From assembly GCA_045646385.1 (NCBI GenBank), contig JAZRKQ010000016.1, forward strand, positions 62,001 through 126,000: a DNA stretch of 64,000 nucleotides, written 5' to 3'. A model generated the notes under the pieces. That model saw nothing but the letters and a program-made list of their open reading frames with translations. It did no database searches and had not been told where the DNA came from. The position numbers were made by a program, and so were the translations under genes. This stretch comes from SIG455 sp045646385 (GTDB lineage Bacteria; Bacillota; Clostridia; UMGS1810). This document shows, piece by piece, positions 8,431 to 16,601 of this stretch. How positions within the stretch are numbered: position 1 is the stretch's first letter; the number at the start of each line of letters is the position of its first letter.

Positions 8431-10014
8431 ATGATTCGAAGAATTTTGACAGTTTTGGTAGCAGTTGCAATGTGTTTTTCTATGTTTGCCGGTTGTGGTG
8501 ATGAAGTTGCTACTTCTGAAATTGCAGGCGTATACGGCAAGGGTGAAATTACATATCCTCTGCAGACAAATGGCGAAGAACTTGAGTTTTTTGCTCAAAT
8601 CGCATCTGGTGTTGCGAAATTGGGTATGACAGTTGATGAAACAGAGTTCCGTAAAGAACTTGAAAAAAGAACTGGTGTTAAAGTTAAATACATTACACCG
8701 TCAAGCGCACAGTGGAGTGAGCAGTTCAACCTTTTATTCTCATCTAACGATTTACCCGATATCATTCAGGGAGACTGGCGCAATTATGCAGGCGGCGGTG
8801 CAGACGGTGTTATTGACTCTGGATTTATAACCGACCTTACACCTTACCTGGAAGATTATGCACCAAACCTTTGGAAACGTCTTCAGGAAAATGAAGCGGC
8901 TAACCGCAGTGCAAGATCTCCAAAAGGAAGATATTATTCTTTCTATTCTTTCAACCACGATGTACCTTGCTACGGCCCCTATTTGAGAGCAGACTGGCTT
9001 AAAGAACTCAATCTGGAAGTTCCTGAAACTCTTTCTGAGTGGGAAACAGTTCTTGCAGCATTCAGAGATAAGAAAGGCGCAGATGCACCTTTAGCATTTG
9101 GTTGGTCTAAGTTCTATACAATGGGTGTTTTTGAAACAGCGTTTGATACCTCATCAAGCATCTATGTAGATGATAACGGCAAAATCGCTTTCGGTCCTGC
9201 AACAAGCAACTGGAAAGATTATATGCTGAAAATGAAAGAGTGGGTGGATAAAGGCCTGCTTGACAAAAACGTTGTTACTACAGAAAACGATGCCCTTAAC
9301 GCATACATACTCACCGGTGAAACCGGCGCAGCTATTGGTTGGCTTGCAAGCGGTATCGGTGCTATGATGACTGCTAAACCTGATGCTTCATTTGACCTTG
9401 TTGGCGCACCTTATCCTGTTATCAATAAAGGCGATACTCCCAGCCGTTACGGCGGAACAAAATCTCCTATAAGTAGTACTGGTCTTGCTATTGCTTCTAC
9501 AAGCGAAAATAAAGAACTTGCTATGCGTTTCCTTGATTATGGTTACAGTGAAGCAGGTGACTTATTCTTCAACTATGGTATTGAAGGCGTTTCTTACGAA
9601 ATGGTAGACGGTACACCAAAATATACTGACTTTGTTCTTAAAAATCCGGATGGATTGGCTATAACAGATGTTCTCAATCTTTATACACATGCAACTGCCG
9701 GCGGTCCTTACTTAATGCATAACGAAACATATCTTGAACAGATTACTATGCCGCAGCAGGTTGCTAGTACTAAGGCTTGGGTTACAGATGACACCCATAT
9801 GATCCCCGGTATGACTCTTACAAGTGAAGAAAGAACAGAATATGCTAACATTATGACAGAAATCGATACTTATGTTGGCGAAGTTACTGCCGGATTTATC
9901 TGCGGTCAGAAAGATATTTCTGAAGTTGATGCAATGCCTGCAAAACTCAAACAGATGGGTCTTGACAGAGCACTTGAAATTCAGCAGAATGCACTTGACA
10001 GATACAACAGTTAA
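8431..10014 (+). CDS. Extracellular solute-binding lipoprotein (ABC sugar/oligosaccharide type)
   Basis: A 527-residue binding protein anchored to the outer face of the membrane. The N-terminus is a lipoprotein signal (Arg-rich start, hydrophobic segment, lipobox FAGC near residue 24). The mature part resembles family-1 solute-binding proteins of the large LplA/LipO type, rich in aromatic residues and with the motif LFSSNDLPDIIQGDW. ATG at 8431 is chosen because AAAAGGAG precedes it; the open frame runs further upstream without a ribosome site. It has its own promoter, a palindromic operator and a terminator, and no permease or ATPase genes are nearby, so it must work with components encoded elsewhere. 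Confidence 0.9.
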   Translation: MIRRILTVLVAVAMCFSMFAGCGDEVATSEIAGVYGKGEITYPLQTNGEELEFFAQIASGVAKLGMTVDETEFRKELEKRTGVKVKYITPSSAQWSEQFNLLFSSNDLPDIIQGDWRNYAGGGADGVIDSGFITDLTPYLEDYAPNLWKRLQENEAANRSARSPKGRYYSFYSFNHDVPCYGPYLRADWLKELNLEVPETLSEWETVLAAFRDKKGADAPLAFGWSKFYTMGVFETAFDTSSSIYVDDNGKIAFGPATSNWKDYMLKMKEWVDKGLLDKNVVTTENDALNAYILTGETGAAIGWLASGIGAMMTAKPDASFDLVGAPYPVINKGDTPSRYGGTKSPISSTGLAIASTSENKELAMRFLDYGYSEAGDLFFNYGIEGVSYEMVDGTPKYTDFVLKNPDGLAITDVLNLYTHATAGGPYLMHNETYLEQITMPQQVASTKAWVTDDTHMIPGMTLTSEERTEYANIMTEIDTYVGEVTAGFICGQKDISEVDAMPAKLKQMGLDRALEIQQNALDRYNS

Positions 10015-10036
10015 TTAAAACTATTACATCTCATTT

Positions 10037-10067
10037 CTTCGGTGCGCAGAATGGCTGCGCACCGAAG
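10037..10067 (+). repeat. GC-rich perfect hairpin without a T-run
   Basis: A 12-base perfect inverted repeat (arm CTTCGGTGCGCA, seven-base loop) directly behind the solute-binding protein gene. It lacks a following T-tract, so it may be a 3'-end-protecting stem rather than the terminator itself. Confidence 0.6.
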
Positions 10068-10147
10068 GGATGTCCTTAATCTTTGGTTTTTGGGTTCTTG
10101 GGTATATAGTGAAGAAAACATTGTACAAATTAAATATTTAAACATTG

Positions 10148-10189
10148 AAAACAATACTGTCTTATTGGGTATAGATAGTATTGTTTTTT
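10148..10189 (+). terminator. Intrinsic terminator of the solute-binding protein transcript
   Basis: An 11-base perfect inverted repeat (arm AAAACAATACT) followed by a T-run. The gap 10015-10368 otherwise holds the hairpin at 10037 and the promoter at 10302; a frame of about 80 codons across it has no ribosome site and is not supported. Confidence 0.7.
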
Positions 10190-10301
10190 GTAATGAATGC
10201 ATTAATGATTCATACAATTCAGTGTGCTATGGTAATTATACACCGGATGGAATTAAGATTGTGGGCATCAGTTTTTATAACTTTATGTAGATTGATTAAT
10301 A

Positions 10302-10330
10302 TTGACAAAATAAACCTATGGTAGTATAAT
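10302..10330 (+). promoter_or_regulatory. Strong consensus sigma-A promoter
   Basis: TTGACA, 17-base spacer, TATAAT, both boxes at full consensus. It drives the three-gene flavoprotein/dehydrogenase operon starting at 10369, with a leader of about 30 bases. Confidence 0.8.
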
Positions 10331-10368
10331 GTACAAAGGAAATTTTTTATAATTTACGAGGTGTAATT

Positions 10369-11700
10369 ATGTCAGATACTAAATTTAATTATGCAACAAT
10401 CGAAGATTTAAAAGGCAAAATTGATGAGATGGGCTTGAAAAACCTGCCTATGGCAGACGATGTTTCTTGCCTTGCTGATGATGTTAAAATTGGTAATACT
10501 GTTGTTCCTAACAGAATTGCTATTCAGCCTATGGAGGGTTGTGACGGTACCGCTACGGGTGAGCCGGATGAACTCACTATAAGACGTTACGACCGTTTTG
10601 CTGAAAGCGGTGCGGGTCTTGTGTGGGCTGAAGCGGTTGCTATTGTGGAAGAGGGCAGAGCAAACCCCAGACAGTTATACATAACAGAGAATAACATTGA
10701 TGCTTTCAAAAAAATGAATGACAGAATCCGCGAACTTTCTATGAAGAAAAACGGGTTTGCGCCAATAATTATTATGCAGGCAACTCACTCGGGAAGATAT
10801 GCAAAACCTACCGGTACTCCTGCACCACTCATTGCATATAACAATCCTTTATTTGAGGGCGAAAATCCTATTGATAAATCCAGAATTATTACTGATGATA
10901 AACTTTTTGCTTTGGAAGAACAGTTCGGTAAAGCAGCAAAAATGGCTGAAGAAGCAGGGTTTGACGGTATTGACGTAAAATGCTGCCACAGATACTTAAA
11001 CTCTGAACTTCTTTCTGCATATACAAGAGAAGGTGCTTTCGGCGGAAGTTTTGAAAACAGAACAAGACTTTTAAGAAATGGTATCAAAAATGCAACCGAA
11101 GCAACCAGCAAAGATTTTATCGTTACTACACGTATGAATGTGTACGATGGATTTGAATATCCTTACGGCTGGGGTGTAAAAGAAGGTACAGGCAAAGAAA
11201 TTGACCTTACTGAACCTTTGAAACTTATTGATATTCTCCATAACGAACTTGGCGTAAAAATGGTTGATGTTTCTATAGGTAACCCATACGTAAATTCTTT
11301 TGTAAATCGTCCTGCAGATGCTACTGCTGCACTTTCAGGTGAGCATCCGTTAATCGGTGTTGACAGAATGTATGCTTGCGTCGGAGCTGTACAGAAAGCG
11401 TTCCCCGAACTCGTAGTTATGGGCTCAGGTGTTTCTTATATGCGTCAGTTCTCCGGTAATCTTGCAGCAGGCGCTATTAATGCCGGTATGATGACTATGC
11501 AGGGCTTCGGAAGAGAAGCATTTGCGTATCCTCAGTTTGCAAATGACCTTATACATAAAGGTGCTATGGAGAAAAATATGTGCTGCATTACTTGCGGAAA
11601 ATGCACAGAACTTATGCGCGCCGGCGGTGTTGCAGGTTGTGTAATTAAAGACACAGAGGTTTATATGCCTTTGTATAAAAAGTATTGTATGAATAAATAA
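10369..11700 (+). CDS. Old Yellow Enzyme-like NADH:flavin oxidoreductase with Fe-S motif, lacking the C-terminal NAD domain
   Basis: An FMN-dependent TIM-barrel oxidoreductase of 443 residues. The barrel is recognisable from IAIQPMEGCDGT, QATHSGRY, AGFDGIDVKCCHRYLNSE and a late GMMTMQGFGREAFAYPQFA. At the C-terminus CCITCGKCTELM...GC is a cysteine cluster like the 4Fe-4S site of the 2,4-dienoyl-CoA reductase/BaiCD branch, but the roughly 200-residue FAD/NAD domain of those enzymes is absent. Electrons must therefore arrive from another protein. It is first in an operon with a short-chain dehydrogenase and an FAD protein. The substrate is presumably an enone or similar activated alkene; not identified. 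Confidence 0.85.
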   Translation: MSDTKFNYATIEDLKGKIDEMGLKNLPMADDVSCLADDVKIGNTVVPNRIAIQPMEGCDGTATGEPDELTIRRYDRFAESGAGLVWAEAVAIVEEGRANPRQLYITENNIDAFKKMNDRIRELSMKKNGFAPIIIMQATHSGRYAKPTGTPAPLIAYNNPLFEGENPIDKSRIITDDKLFALEEQFGKAAKMAEEAGFDGIDVKCCHRYLNSELLSAYTREGAFGGSFENRTRLLRNGIKNATEATSKDFIVTTRMNVYDGFEYPYGWGVKEGTGKEIDLTEPLKLIDILHNELGVKMVDVSIGNPYVNSFVNRPADATAALSGEHPLIGVDRMYACVGAVQKAFPELVVMGSGVSYMRQFSGNLAAGAINAGMMTMQGFGREAFAYPQFANDLIHKGAMEKNMCCITCGKCTELMRAGGVAGCVIKDTEVYMPLYKKYCMNK

Positions 11701-11723
11701 TTAACCGGAAAGGATAAATTGAT

Positions 11724-12464
11724 ATGAAAAAAGTTGCTATTGTAACAGGATGTAATGGCGGTATTGGTTTTGCTACTGCTGAAAAACTTATGAATGAAGG
11801 CTACTTTGTAGTTGGTATGGACGTATCTGATGAAAGCAAAATTTCGTCAGCAGATTTTAAATATGTGAAAGGTGACCTTTCAAAAGTTGCCGACAGAGAA
11901 AACCTTGTAAATGCCGCACTTGAAGTTAATGGTTCTATTAATGTGTTGGTGAATGTGGCAGGTGTTGCACCGAGAGTTCGTGCTGATCTTCTGGAAATGA
12001 GCGAAGAAAGTTATGACTTTGTTATGGGAATCAACACAAAAGGCACACTTTTCTTAACTCAACTCGTTGCAAATAAAATGATTGAAAATGAAAAAGTAGA
12101 TGGTATTAAAGGATATATTGTAAATATTTCTTCAATGTCTGCATACACAAGTTCTGTTAATCGTGGCGAGTACTGCATTTCAAAAGCAGGCGCTTCAATG
12201 ATTACAAAACTTTTTGCTGACCGTCTTGCAGAAGAAGGTATTATGGTTAACGAAATTCGTCCCGGTATTATTGCTACCGGTATGACATCTACAGTTCAGG
12301 CTAAGTATGACGCTTTGATCGATGGCGGCTTGCTTCCTATAAAAAGATGGGGTAAGCCCGAAGATATTGCAAACGGCGTATATGTGCTTTGCTCAGGCGC
12401 ATTGCCATACGTCACCGGTCAGTCAATAGATGTTGACGGTGGTTTCCATATCCAAAGACTTTAA
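11724..12464 (+). CDS. Short-chain dehydrogenase/reductase (SDR family)
   Basis: A classical SDR of 246 residues acting on an alcohol/ketone pair with NAD(P). Visible are the cofactor motif TGCNGGIG (residues 8-15), NVAGVAPR, the catalytic Ser in NISSMSAYTSSVN, the YCISK Tyr/Lys pair, and the C-terminal VTGQSIDVDGG. It lies 23 bases after the OYE-like gene and 14 bases before the FAD protein, so the three are cotranscribed and probably act on one substrate in sequence. The presence of Asp (GMDVSD) at the end of the second strand favours NAD over NADP. Confidence 0.9.
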   Translation: MKKVAIVTGCNGGIGFATAEKLMNEGYFVVGMDVSDESKISSADFKYVKGDLSKVADRENLVNAALEVNGSINVLVNVAGVAPRVRADLLEMSEESYDFVMGINTKGTLFLTQLVANKMIENEKVDGIKGYIVNISSMSAYTSSVNRGEYCISKAGASMITKLFADRLAEEGIMVNEIRPGIIATGMTSTVQAKYDALIDGGLLPIKRWGKPEDIANGVYVLCSGALPYVTGQSIDVDGGFHIQRL

Positions 12465-12478
12465 TTCGGGGGACTGTA

Positions 12479-14425
12479 ATGAACAAAGAAATTATAGAAA
12501 TTAAGGGCCGTAAAGTGCCTTGTTATACACTTAACACTATTGTAATCGGATCAGGTTGTGCAGGATTTAATGCTGCAGACTGGTTACACACATTAGGTGT
12601 TACTGATATTGCTGTTGTTACTGAGGGTGTAAATCTTGGTACGTCAAGAAATACCGGTAGTGATAAGCAGACATATTATAAACTCTCACTTTCTTCCTCT
12701 GAAGAGGATAGTGTTGCAGATATGGCAAAATCTTTATTTGCCGGCAAAGGTGTAAATGGCGAACATGCTCTTATCGAGGCTGCTTGTTCTGCCAAAAGTT
12801 TTATTAAACTTGCAAACCTTGGCGTTCCGTTCCCTACAAACTTGTATGGTGAGTATGTTGGTTATATGACGGACCATGATATACATAAGCGCGCAAGTTC
12901 TGCCGGACCGTTAACCTCAAAATTTATGACTGAGGCGCTTGAAAAAAGCGTTAATACAAAAGGTATTGATATAATTGACGATACCACTATTGTAAAACTT
13001 CTTGTAAAAGACGAAAAAGTTATTGGTGCTATTGGTATAGATAAAAATTCTCTTTACGAAGAAAACAATGGTGTTGTTATCTTTGTTTGTGAAAATATCA
13101 TTATGGCTACAGGTGGTCCTGCAGGTATTTACCAGAACAGTGTATTCCCCAAATGTCATAACGGAATGAGCAGCCTTGCTATTGAGGCAGGTGCTGCAAC
13201 TGCCAACTTCCAAGAGTGGCAGTATGGCCTTGCATCTATTGACTTCAGATGGAATGTATCGGGTACTTATCAGCAGGTAATACCAAAGTATATTTCTGTA
13301 GATGCTGACGGTAACGAAAAAGAATTTTTAAATGACTACTTTGAAAACCCTGCAGATGCACTTAATCTGGTGTTTATGAAAGGTTATCAGTGGCCGTTTG
13401 ATACTGCAAAGGCTGCCGGTTCTTCATTGATTGACCTTATTATCTTTAACGAAACTGTAAATAAAGGTAATAAAGTATATATGGATTTCCGCAGCGAGCC
13501 GACCGCTTTAAAAGATGGTTTTGATTGCTTGTCTGAAGAAGCATATTCTTACCTTAAAAATTCAGATGCTCTTATTGACTTGCCTATCAAGCGCCTTGAA
13601 AAGATGAATAAAAAGGCAATCGACCTTTATATGAGCAATGGAATAGACCTTTATAATGAACCGTTGCGTGTTGCTGTTTGCGCTCAGCACAATAACGGTG
13701 GTATAAATGTTGACCTTAACTGGGAAACAAACGTAAAAGGATTGTATGTTGCAGGTGAAGCCGCAGGTACTTTTGGCGTTTACAGACCCGGTGGCTCTGC
13801 ACTTAACTCCACACAGGTTGGTTCAATGCGTGCCGCAGAAAGCATTGCATTGAATACACGTAAAGATGCTGCCATCCATAGCAATGTAGCAGATGCTATT
13901 GCGTGTGCAGATGATACACTTGAATTTGTATTTGCTGCCGGAAAAGGCGAAAAATACAATGACGAATTTACTGCTTTGCGCGACGAATATCGTGAAAAAA
14001 TGAGTGCTGCAGCATCATATATCAGAATTCCTGCTGAAATGAAAGAATTAAAAGATGATGTATGGAATAAATACAAGACTATTCTTTCAGACGGCAAAGG
14101 TAGTGATGTATGCAATGTTATGCAACTGTTCAGACTTAAAGATATGTTTTTAACTCAGGCGTGCGTCCTTTCTGCAATGATTACTGCTGCTGAAACTATC
14201 GGTACACGCGGCGGTGCATTGGTAAGCGATAAACCCTTGACAGGAGAGAGCATTTTCTCAATTGAAATTGGCGACAAGTCTGCATTTGATAATAAACGTG
14301 TTATTGCCGTTGCAGATGAAAACGGTATTTCTACATCTATGATTGATGTTACACCCATTCCTCAGCCTGATTTGTGGTTTGAAAATGTGTGGAACGAATA
14401 TATGGACAGATGGTCAATTAAATAA
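12479..14425 (+). CDS. FAD-binding oxidoreductase of the fumarate reductase/succinate dehydrogenase flavoprotein type
   Basis: A 648-residue flavoprotein. The FAD dinucleotide motif IGSGCAGFNAADWL lies near residues 23-36, with a second FAD contact at LYVAGEAAGTFG and GSALNSTQVGSMRAAE around residues 422-460. The middle capping-domain region and a C-terminal helical region resemble FrdA, aspartate oxidase and related 3-ketosteroid-type dehydrogenases. It has no secretion signal or flavocytochrome part. It ends the operon at 10369-14425 and is followed by a terminator. Together with the OYE-like protein and SDR it suggests stepwise dehydrogenation or reduction of a cyclic or unsaturated substrate. 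Specific function unknown. Confidence 0.85.
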   Translation: MNKEIIEIKGRKVPCYTLNTIVIGSGCAGFNAADWLHTLGVTDIAVVTEGVNLGTSRNTGSDKQTYYKLSLSSSEEDSVADMAKSLFAGKGVNGEHALIEAACSAKSFIKLANLGVPFPTNLYGEYVGYMTDHDIHKRASSAGPLTSKFMTEALEKSVNTKGIDIIDDTTIVKLLVKDEKVIGAIGIDKNSLYEENNGVVIFVCENIIMATGGPAGIYQNSVFPKCHNGMSSLAIEAGAATANFQEWQYGLASIDFRWNVSGTYQQVIPKYISVDADGNEKEFLNDYFENPADALNLVFMKGYQWPFDTAKAAGSSLIDLIIFNETVNKGNKVYMDFRSEPTALKDGFDCLSEEAYSYLKNSDALIDLPIKRLEKMNKKAIDLYMSNGIDLYNEPLRVAVCAQHNNGGINVDLNWETNVKGLYVAGEAAGTFGVYRPGGSALNSTQVGSMRAAESIALNTRKDAAIHSNVADAIACADDTLEFVFAAGKGEKYNDEFTALRDEYREKMSAAASYIRIPAEMKELKDDVWNKYKTILSDGKGSDVCNVMQLFRLKDMFLTQACVLSAMITAAETIGTRGGALVSDKPLTGESIFSIEIGDKSAFDNKRVIAVADENGISTSMIDVTPIPQPDLWFENVWNEYMDRWSIK

Positions 14426-14431
14426 TAAATT

Positions 14432-14459
14432 AGCGGCATACTGTGTGTGCCGCTTTTTG
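14432..14459 (+). terminator. Intrinsic terminator
   Basis: Inverted repeat AGCGGCA / TGCCGCT with a nine-base loop and T-run, directly behind the FAD protein gene. Confidence 0.85.
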
Positions 14460-14486
14460 TAATTATAAAAAGCGGAGGAAACTGCA

Positions 14487-15044
14487 TTGAACGCATATGA
14501 TTTTGACAAAACTATATATAATGGCGATAGCACGGCACACTTTTATTTTTACTGTTTAAAGCATCAGCCTAAAATATTAAAATGGCTTCCGTATCAGGCA
14601 TGGAGTTTTTTGAAATATGTACTTGGTATTTACACAAAAACTCAGTTTAAAGAACGGTTTTACAGATTTTTTAAAAGCGTAGACAATATAGAGCAGACTG
14701 TTGAAGATTTCTGGGATAAAAAAATTTGCAATATAAAAGTTTGGTATCTTAAAAACAGTAGGGAAGATGATTTAATAATTTCTGCATCCCCCGATTTTTT
14801 GTTGCGTCCTGCAATACGCCGTTTAAAACTTAAAAATCTTATTGCTTCGCGTGTTGATTTGCATGATGGCAAGTATACAGGACTTAACTGCTGGGGTGAC
14901 GAGAAAGTAAAGAGGTTGCGTGCTGAATTAGGAGATATAGAGTATGACTATTTTTATTCAGATTCTTATTCCGATACACCGCTGGCAGAACTTGCTAAAA
15001 TAGAAAGTTTTATTGTAAAAGGCGAAAAACTTGTACGTTGGTAA
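14487..15044 (+). CDS. HAD-superfamily phosphatase (phosphoserine-phosphatase-like, HAD-IB)
   Basis: A 185-residue haloacid-dehalogenase-type phosphatase. The nucleophile motif is YDFDKTIYNGDST (DxDxT, residues 4-16), motif II is ISASPDFL, and motif III/IV is in the Lys of WGDEKVKRL and YFYSDSYSDTPL. The start is TTG: GCGGAGGA lies 7 bases upstream and there is no in-frame ATG before the essential DxD motif. It is a monocistronic gene between two terminators. Substrate unknown; members act on phosphoserine, lipid phosphates and similar small molecules. Confidence 0.88.
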   Translation: MNAYDFDKTIYNGDSTAHFYFYCLKHQPKILKWLPYQAWSFLKYVLGIYTKTQFKERFYRFFKSVDNIEQTVEDFWDKKICNIKVWYLKNSREDDLIISASPDFLLRPAIRRLKLKNLIASRVDLHDGKYTGLNCWGDEKVKRLRAELGDIEYDYFYSDSYSDTPLAELAKIESFIVKGEKLVRW

Positions 15045-15051
15045 TAAGCAT

Positions 15052-15087
15052 AAAAAGTGACGGTCGCAGTTAACCGTCACTTTTTTT
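15052..15087. terminator. Bidirectional intrinsic terminator
   Basis: AAAAAGTGACGGT / ACCGTCACTTTTTTT stem with eight-base loop between the convergent HAD phosphatase and sigK genes. Confidence 0.9.
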
Positions 15088-15089
15088 AA

Positions 15090-15794
15090 TTATTCACTAA
15101 TGTCAAAATTGCTTTTCAATTTTTTAATTGCTTTCTTTTCTATTCTTGATACATATGATCTGCTTATGCCAAGGATCTTAGCGATTTCTTTTTGTGTAAG
15201 TTCGCATCCGTTTATAAGCCCGTATCTTAATTCAATTACTTTTTGTTCACGTTCAGGCAGAATATCTTTCATGCATTGATATAATTTTTTAATTTGAAAT
15301 TTAAGATTCACTTCGTCAAATATGCTTTCGTCATCGTTGCTTAGTTTGTCAATAAGTGTTATTTCGTTTCCATCTTTGTCTTTCCCTATGGGGTCTTGCA
15401 GAAGAACCTCGTTTCTTGATTTTTTTCCTGAACGTAAATGCATACGGATTTCGTTTTCAATGCATTTACCGGCGTATGTAGCCAATCTGGTGCCTTTGTC
15501 GGGGTTAAATGTTGTAATTGCTTTAATAAGTCCTATCGTTCCTATAGAAATTAAGTCGTCCGTATCATCATGAGTAAGGGAATATTTTTTTACGACATGT
15601 GCTACTAATCTTAAGTTTCGTTCTATAAGTATATTTTTTGCATTCCTGTCGCCGTTTTTGTATTGCTCCAGATACATTCTTTCTTCACTTGGTTTTAAAG
15701 GCGTTTGAAAAGAGTTTATGTTTGTTACGTATGACATCAGAAAGAATGTATTTGCAAGCATTGTAAAAAAGGAGTTTAACAGCAGACCGAACAT
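15090..15794 (-). CDS. sigK: RNA polymerase sporulation sigma factor SigK (uninterrupted)
   Basis: The late mother-cell sigma factor. The 234 residues open with a hydrophobic pro-sequence (FGLLLNSFFTMLANTFFL) that in the family is removed by SpoIVFB; region 2 carries LIERNLRLVAHVVKK and DLISIGTIGLIKA; a typical SigK linker DPIGKDKDGNEITLID follows; region 4 ends in the helix-turn-helix LTQKEIAKILGISRSYVSRIEKKAI. The start at 15794 is chosen because GGAGGTG lies 6 bases upstream; the longer frame has no such site. The gene is whole, with no skin-type element inserted. A sigma-E-like promoter sits upstream, consistent with its known control. Confidence 0.93.
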   Translation of the reverse strand: MFGLLLNSFFTMLANTFFLMSYVTNINSFQTPLKPSEERMYLEQYKNGDRNAKNILIERNLRLVAHVVKKYSLTHDDTDDLISIGTIGLIKAITTFNPDKGTRLATYAGKCIENEIRMHLRSGKKSRNEVLLQDPIGKDKDGNEITLIDKLSNDDESIFDEVNLKFQIKKLYQCMKDILPEREQKVIELRYGLINGCELTQKEIAKILGISRSYVSRIEKKAIKKLKSNFDISE

Positions 15795-15826
15795 ACATGC
15801 ACCTCCGAAAGAATTATACACCTTAG

Positions 15827-15855
15827 ATTATATGTTGTTTCTTTTTGTAATGTGC
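15827..15855 (-). promoter_or_regulatory. Sigma-E type promoter of sigK
   Basis: On the minus strand, GCACATT, 14-base spacer, CATATAAT. This fits the mother-cell sigma-E consensus (KMATATT, N14-15, CATACAHT) in 6 of 7 and 7 of 8 positions. sigK is sigma-E dependent in Bacillus and Clostridium. Confidence 0.6.
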
Positions 15856-15878
15856 CTGTCTGTTTTTAAAAATAAGTG

Positions 15879-15907
15879 TTGATTTTATCGCCAAAATAAT
15901 ATAAAAT
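15879..15907 (+). promoter_or_regulatory. Possible sigma-A promoter of the LUD-domain gene
   Basis: TTGATT, 17-base spacer, TAAAAT, about 30 bases upstream of the start codon. Weak match, position plausible. Confidence 0.4.
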
Positions 15908-15937
15908 ATTGTTGTTAATATTTAGGAGGATAATATT

Positions 15938-16576
15938 ATGGATAAAGATTTAAAGCAAAGTATTATCACACGTCTTAATTCTGTTGCAGATGCACTTCGC
16001 AAAAATCATATGGATGCTTATGTTGTGGAAAGTAAAGACGAACTGCTTGAGAAAATTGCAGGATTGATTGACAAAAACGAAACTGTTTTCAGCGGTGGCT
16101 CTGCGACTTTAAAAGAGGCAGGCGTTATTGATATGCTCAATAACGGGGGATATGATTTTTATTACAGAGGAAGATGCGATGCTGACGGAAAAGAAATTGA
16201 CGTTATGCGCAAAGCATTTTACGGGGATTGGTTCTTAACCAGCAGCAATGCAATTACATTGAATGGTGAACTTTATAACGTTGATGGCAATGCAAACCGT
16301 GTTGCTGCACTTTCGTTTGGACCTAAAAATGTAATAGTTGTTGCGGGATACAACAAGATAGTTAAAGATATTGCCGAGGCTGTAGAAAGAGTTAAAGGCA
16401 TTGCTGCACCTGCCAACTGCATACGTCTTGATAAACTTACAGGCTGCAGAGCAGGCGGACATTGTACTAACTGCCATAGTGATGACAGAATTTGCTGTAC
16501 GTATACTGTACATTCATTTCAGCGTGTTTCGGGCAGAATTAAAGTGTTTTTACTGCCTGAGGAGTTAGGATATTAA
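15938..16576 (+). CDS. LUD-domain protein (LutC/DUF162-like lactate utilisation family)
   Basis: A 212-residue LUD-domain protein, a family linked to lactate oxidation complexes (LutC, YkgG) but often of unknown role in Clostridia. Landmarks are the FSGGSATLKEAGVID segment, FLTSSNAITLNGELYNVDG near the middle, and GPKNVIVVAGYNKIV. Unusually it has a cysteine-rich tail region (CRAGGHCTNCHSDDRICC, about residues 168-185) that could bind a metal. The ATG follows TAGGAGG. LutA and LutB partners are not in the neighbourhood. Next gene is a SulP transporter, 25 bases on. Confidence 0.85.
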   Translation: MDKDLKQSIITRLNSVADALRKNHMDAYVVESKDELLEKIAGLIDKNETVFSGGSATLKEAGVIDMLNNGGYDFYYRGRCDADGKEIDVMRKAFYGDWFLTSSNAITLNGELYNVDGNANRVAALSFGPKNVIVVAGYNKIVKDIAEAVERVKGIAAPANCIRLDKLTGCRAGGHCTNCHSDDRICCTYTVHSFQRVSGRIKVFLLPEELGY

Positions 16577-16601
16577 TATAACGTGAAAAGGACTGTCTAC
16601 A

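Noticed and set aside
8391..8433. Short upstream ORF starting ATG-CCC-AAA before the solute-binding protein
   Set aside because: No Shine-Dalgarno sequence; the ATG falls at the edge of the palindrome by chance.
10042..10290. A frame of about 82 codons between the binding protein and the OYE-like gene
   Set aside because: No ribosome site, no recognisable protein features, and it runs across a hairpin and a terminator.
10351..10370. Second copy of the 8371 palindrome near the OYE-like gene start (shares GGTGTAAT)
   Set aside because: Only one half-site matches; the other arm does not pair, and the sequence coincides with the ribosome-binding region.
5189..14425. Bile-acid (bai) operon, suggested by OYE-like protein, SDR and flavoprotein
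   Set aside because: The OYE protein lacks the second half of BaiCD/BaiH, there is no baiE, baiF or baiG-like gene, and the CoA ligases are far away and of another type.
15090..15794. Skin-type element interrupting sigK
   Set aside because: The reading frame is continuous from the pro-sequence to region 4; no insertion or recombinase is present.
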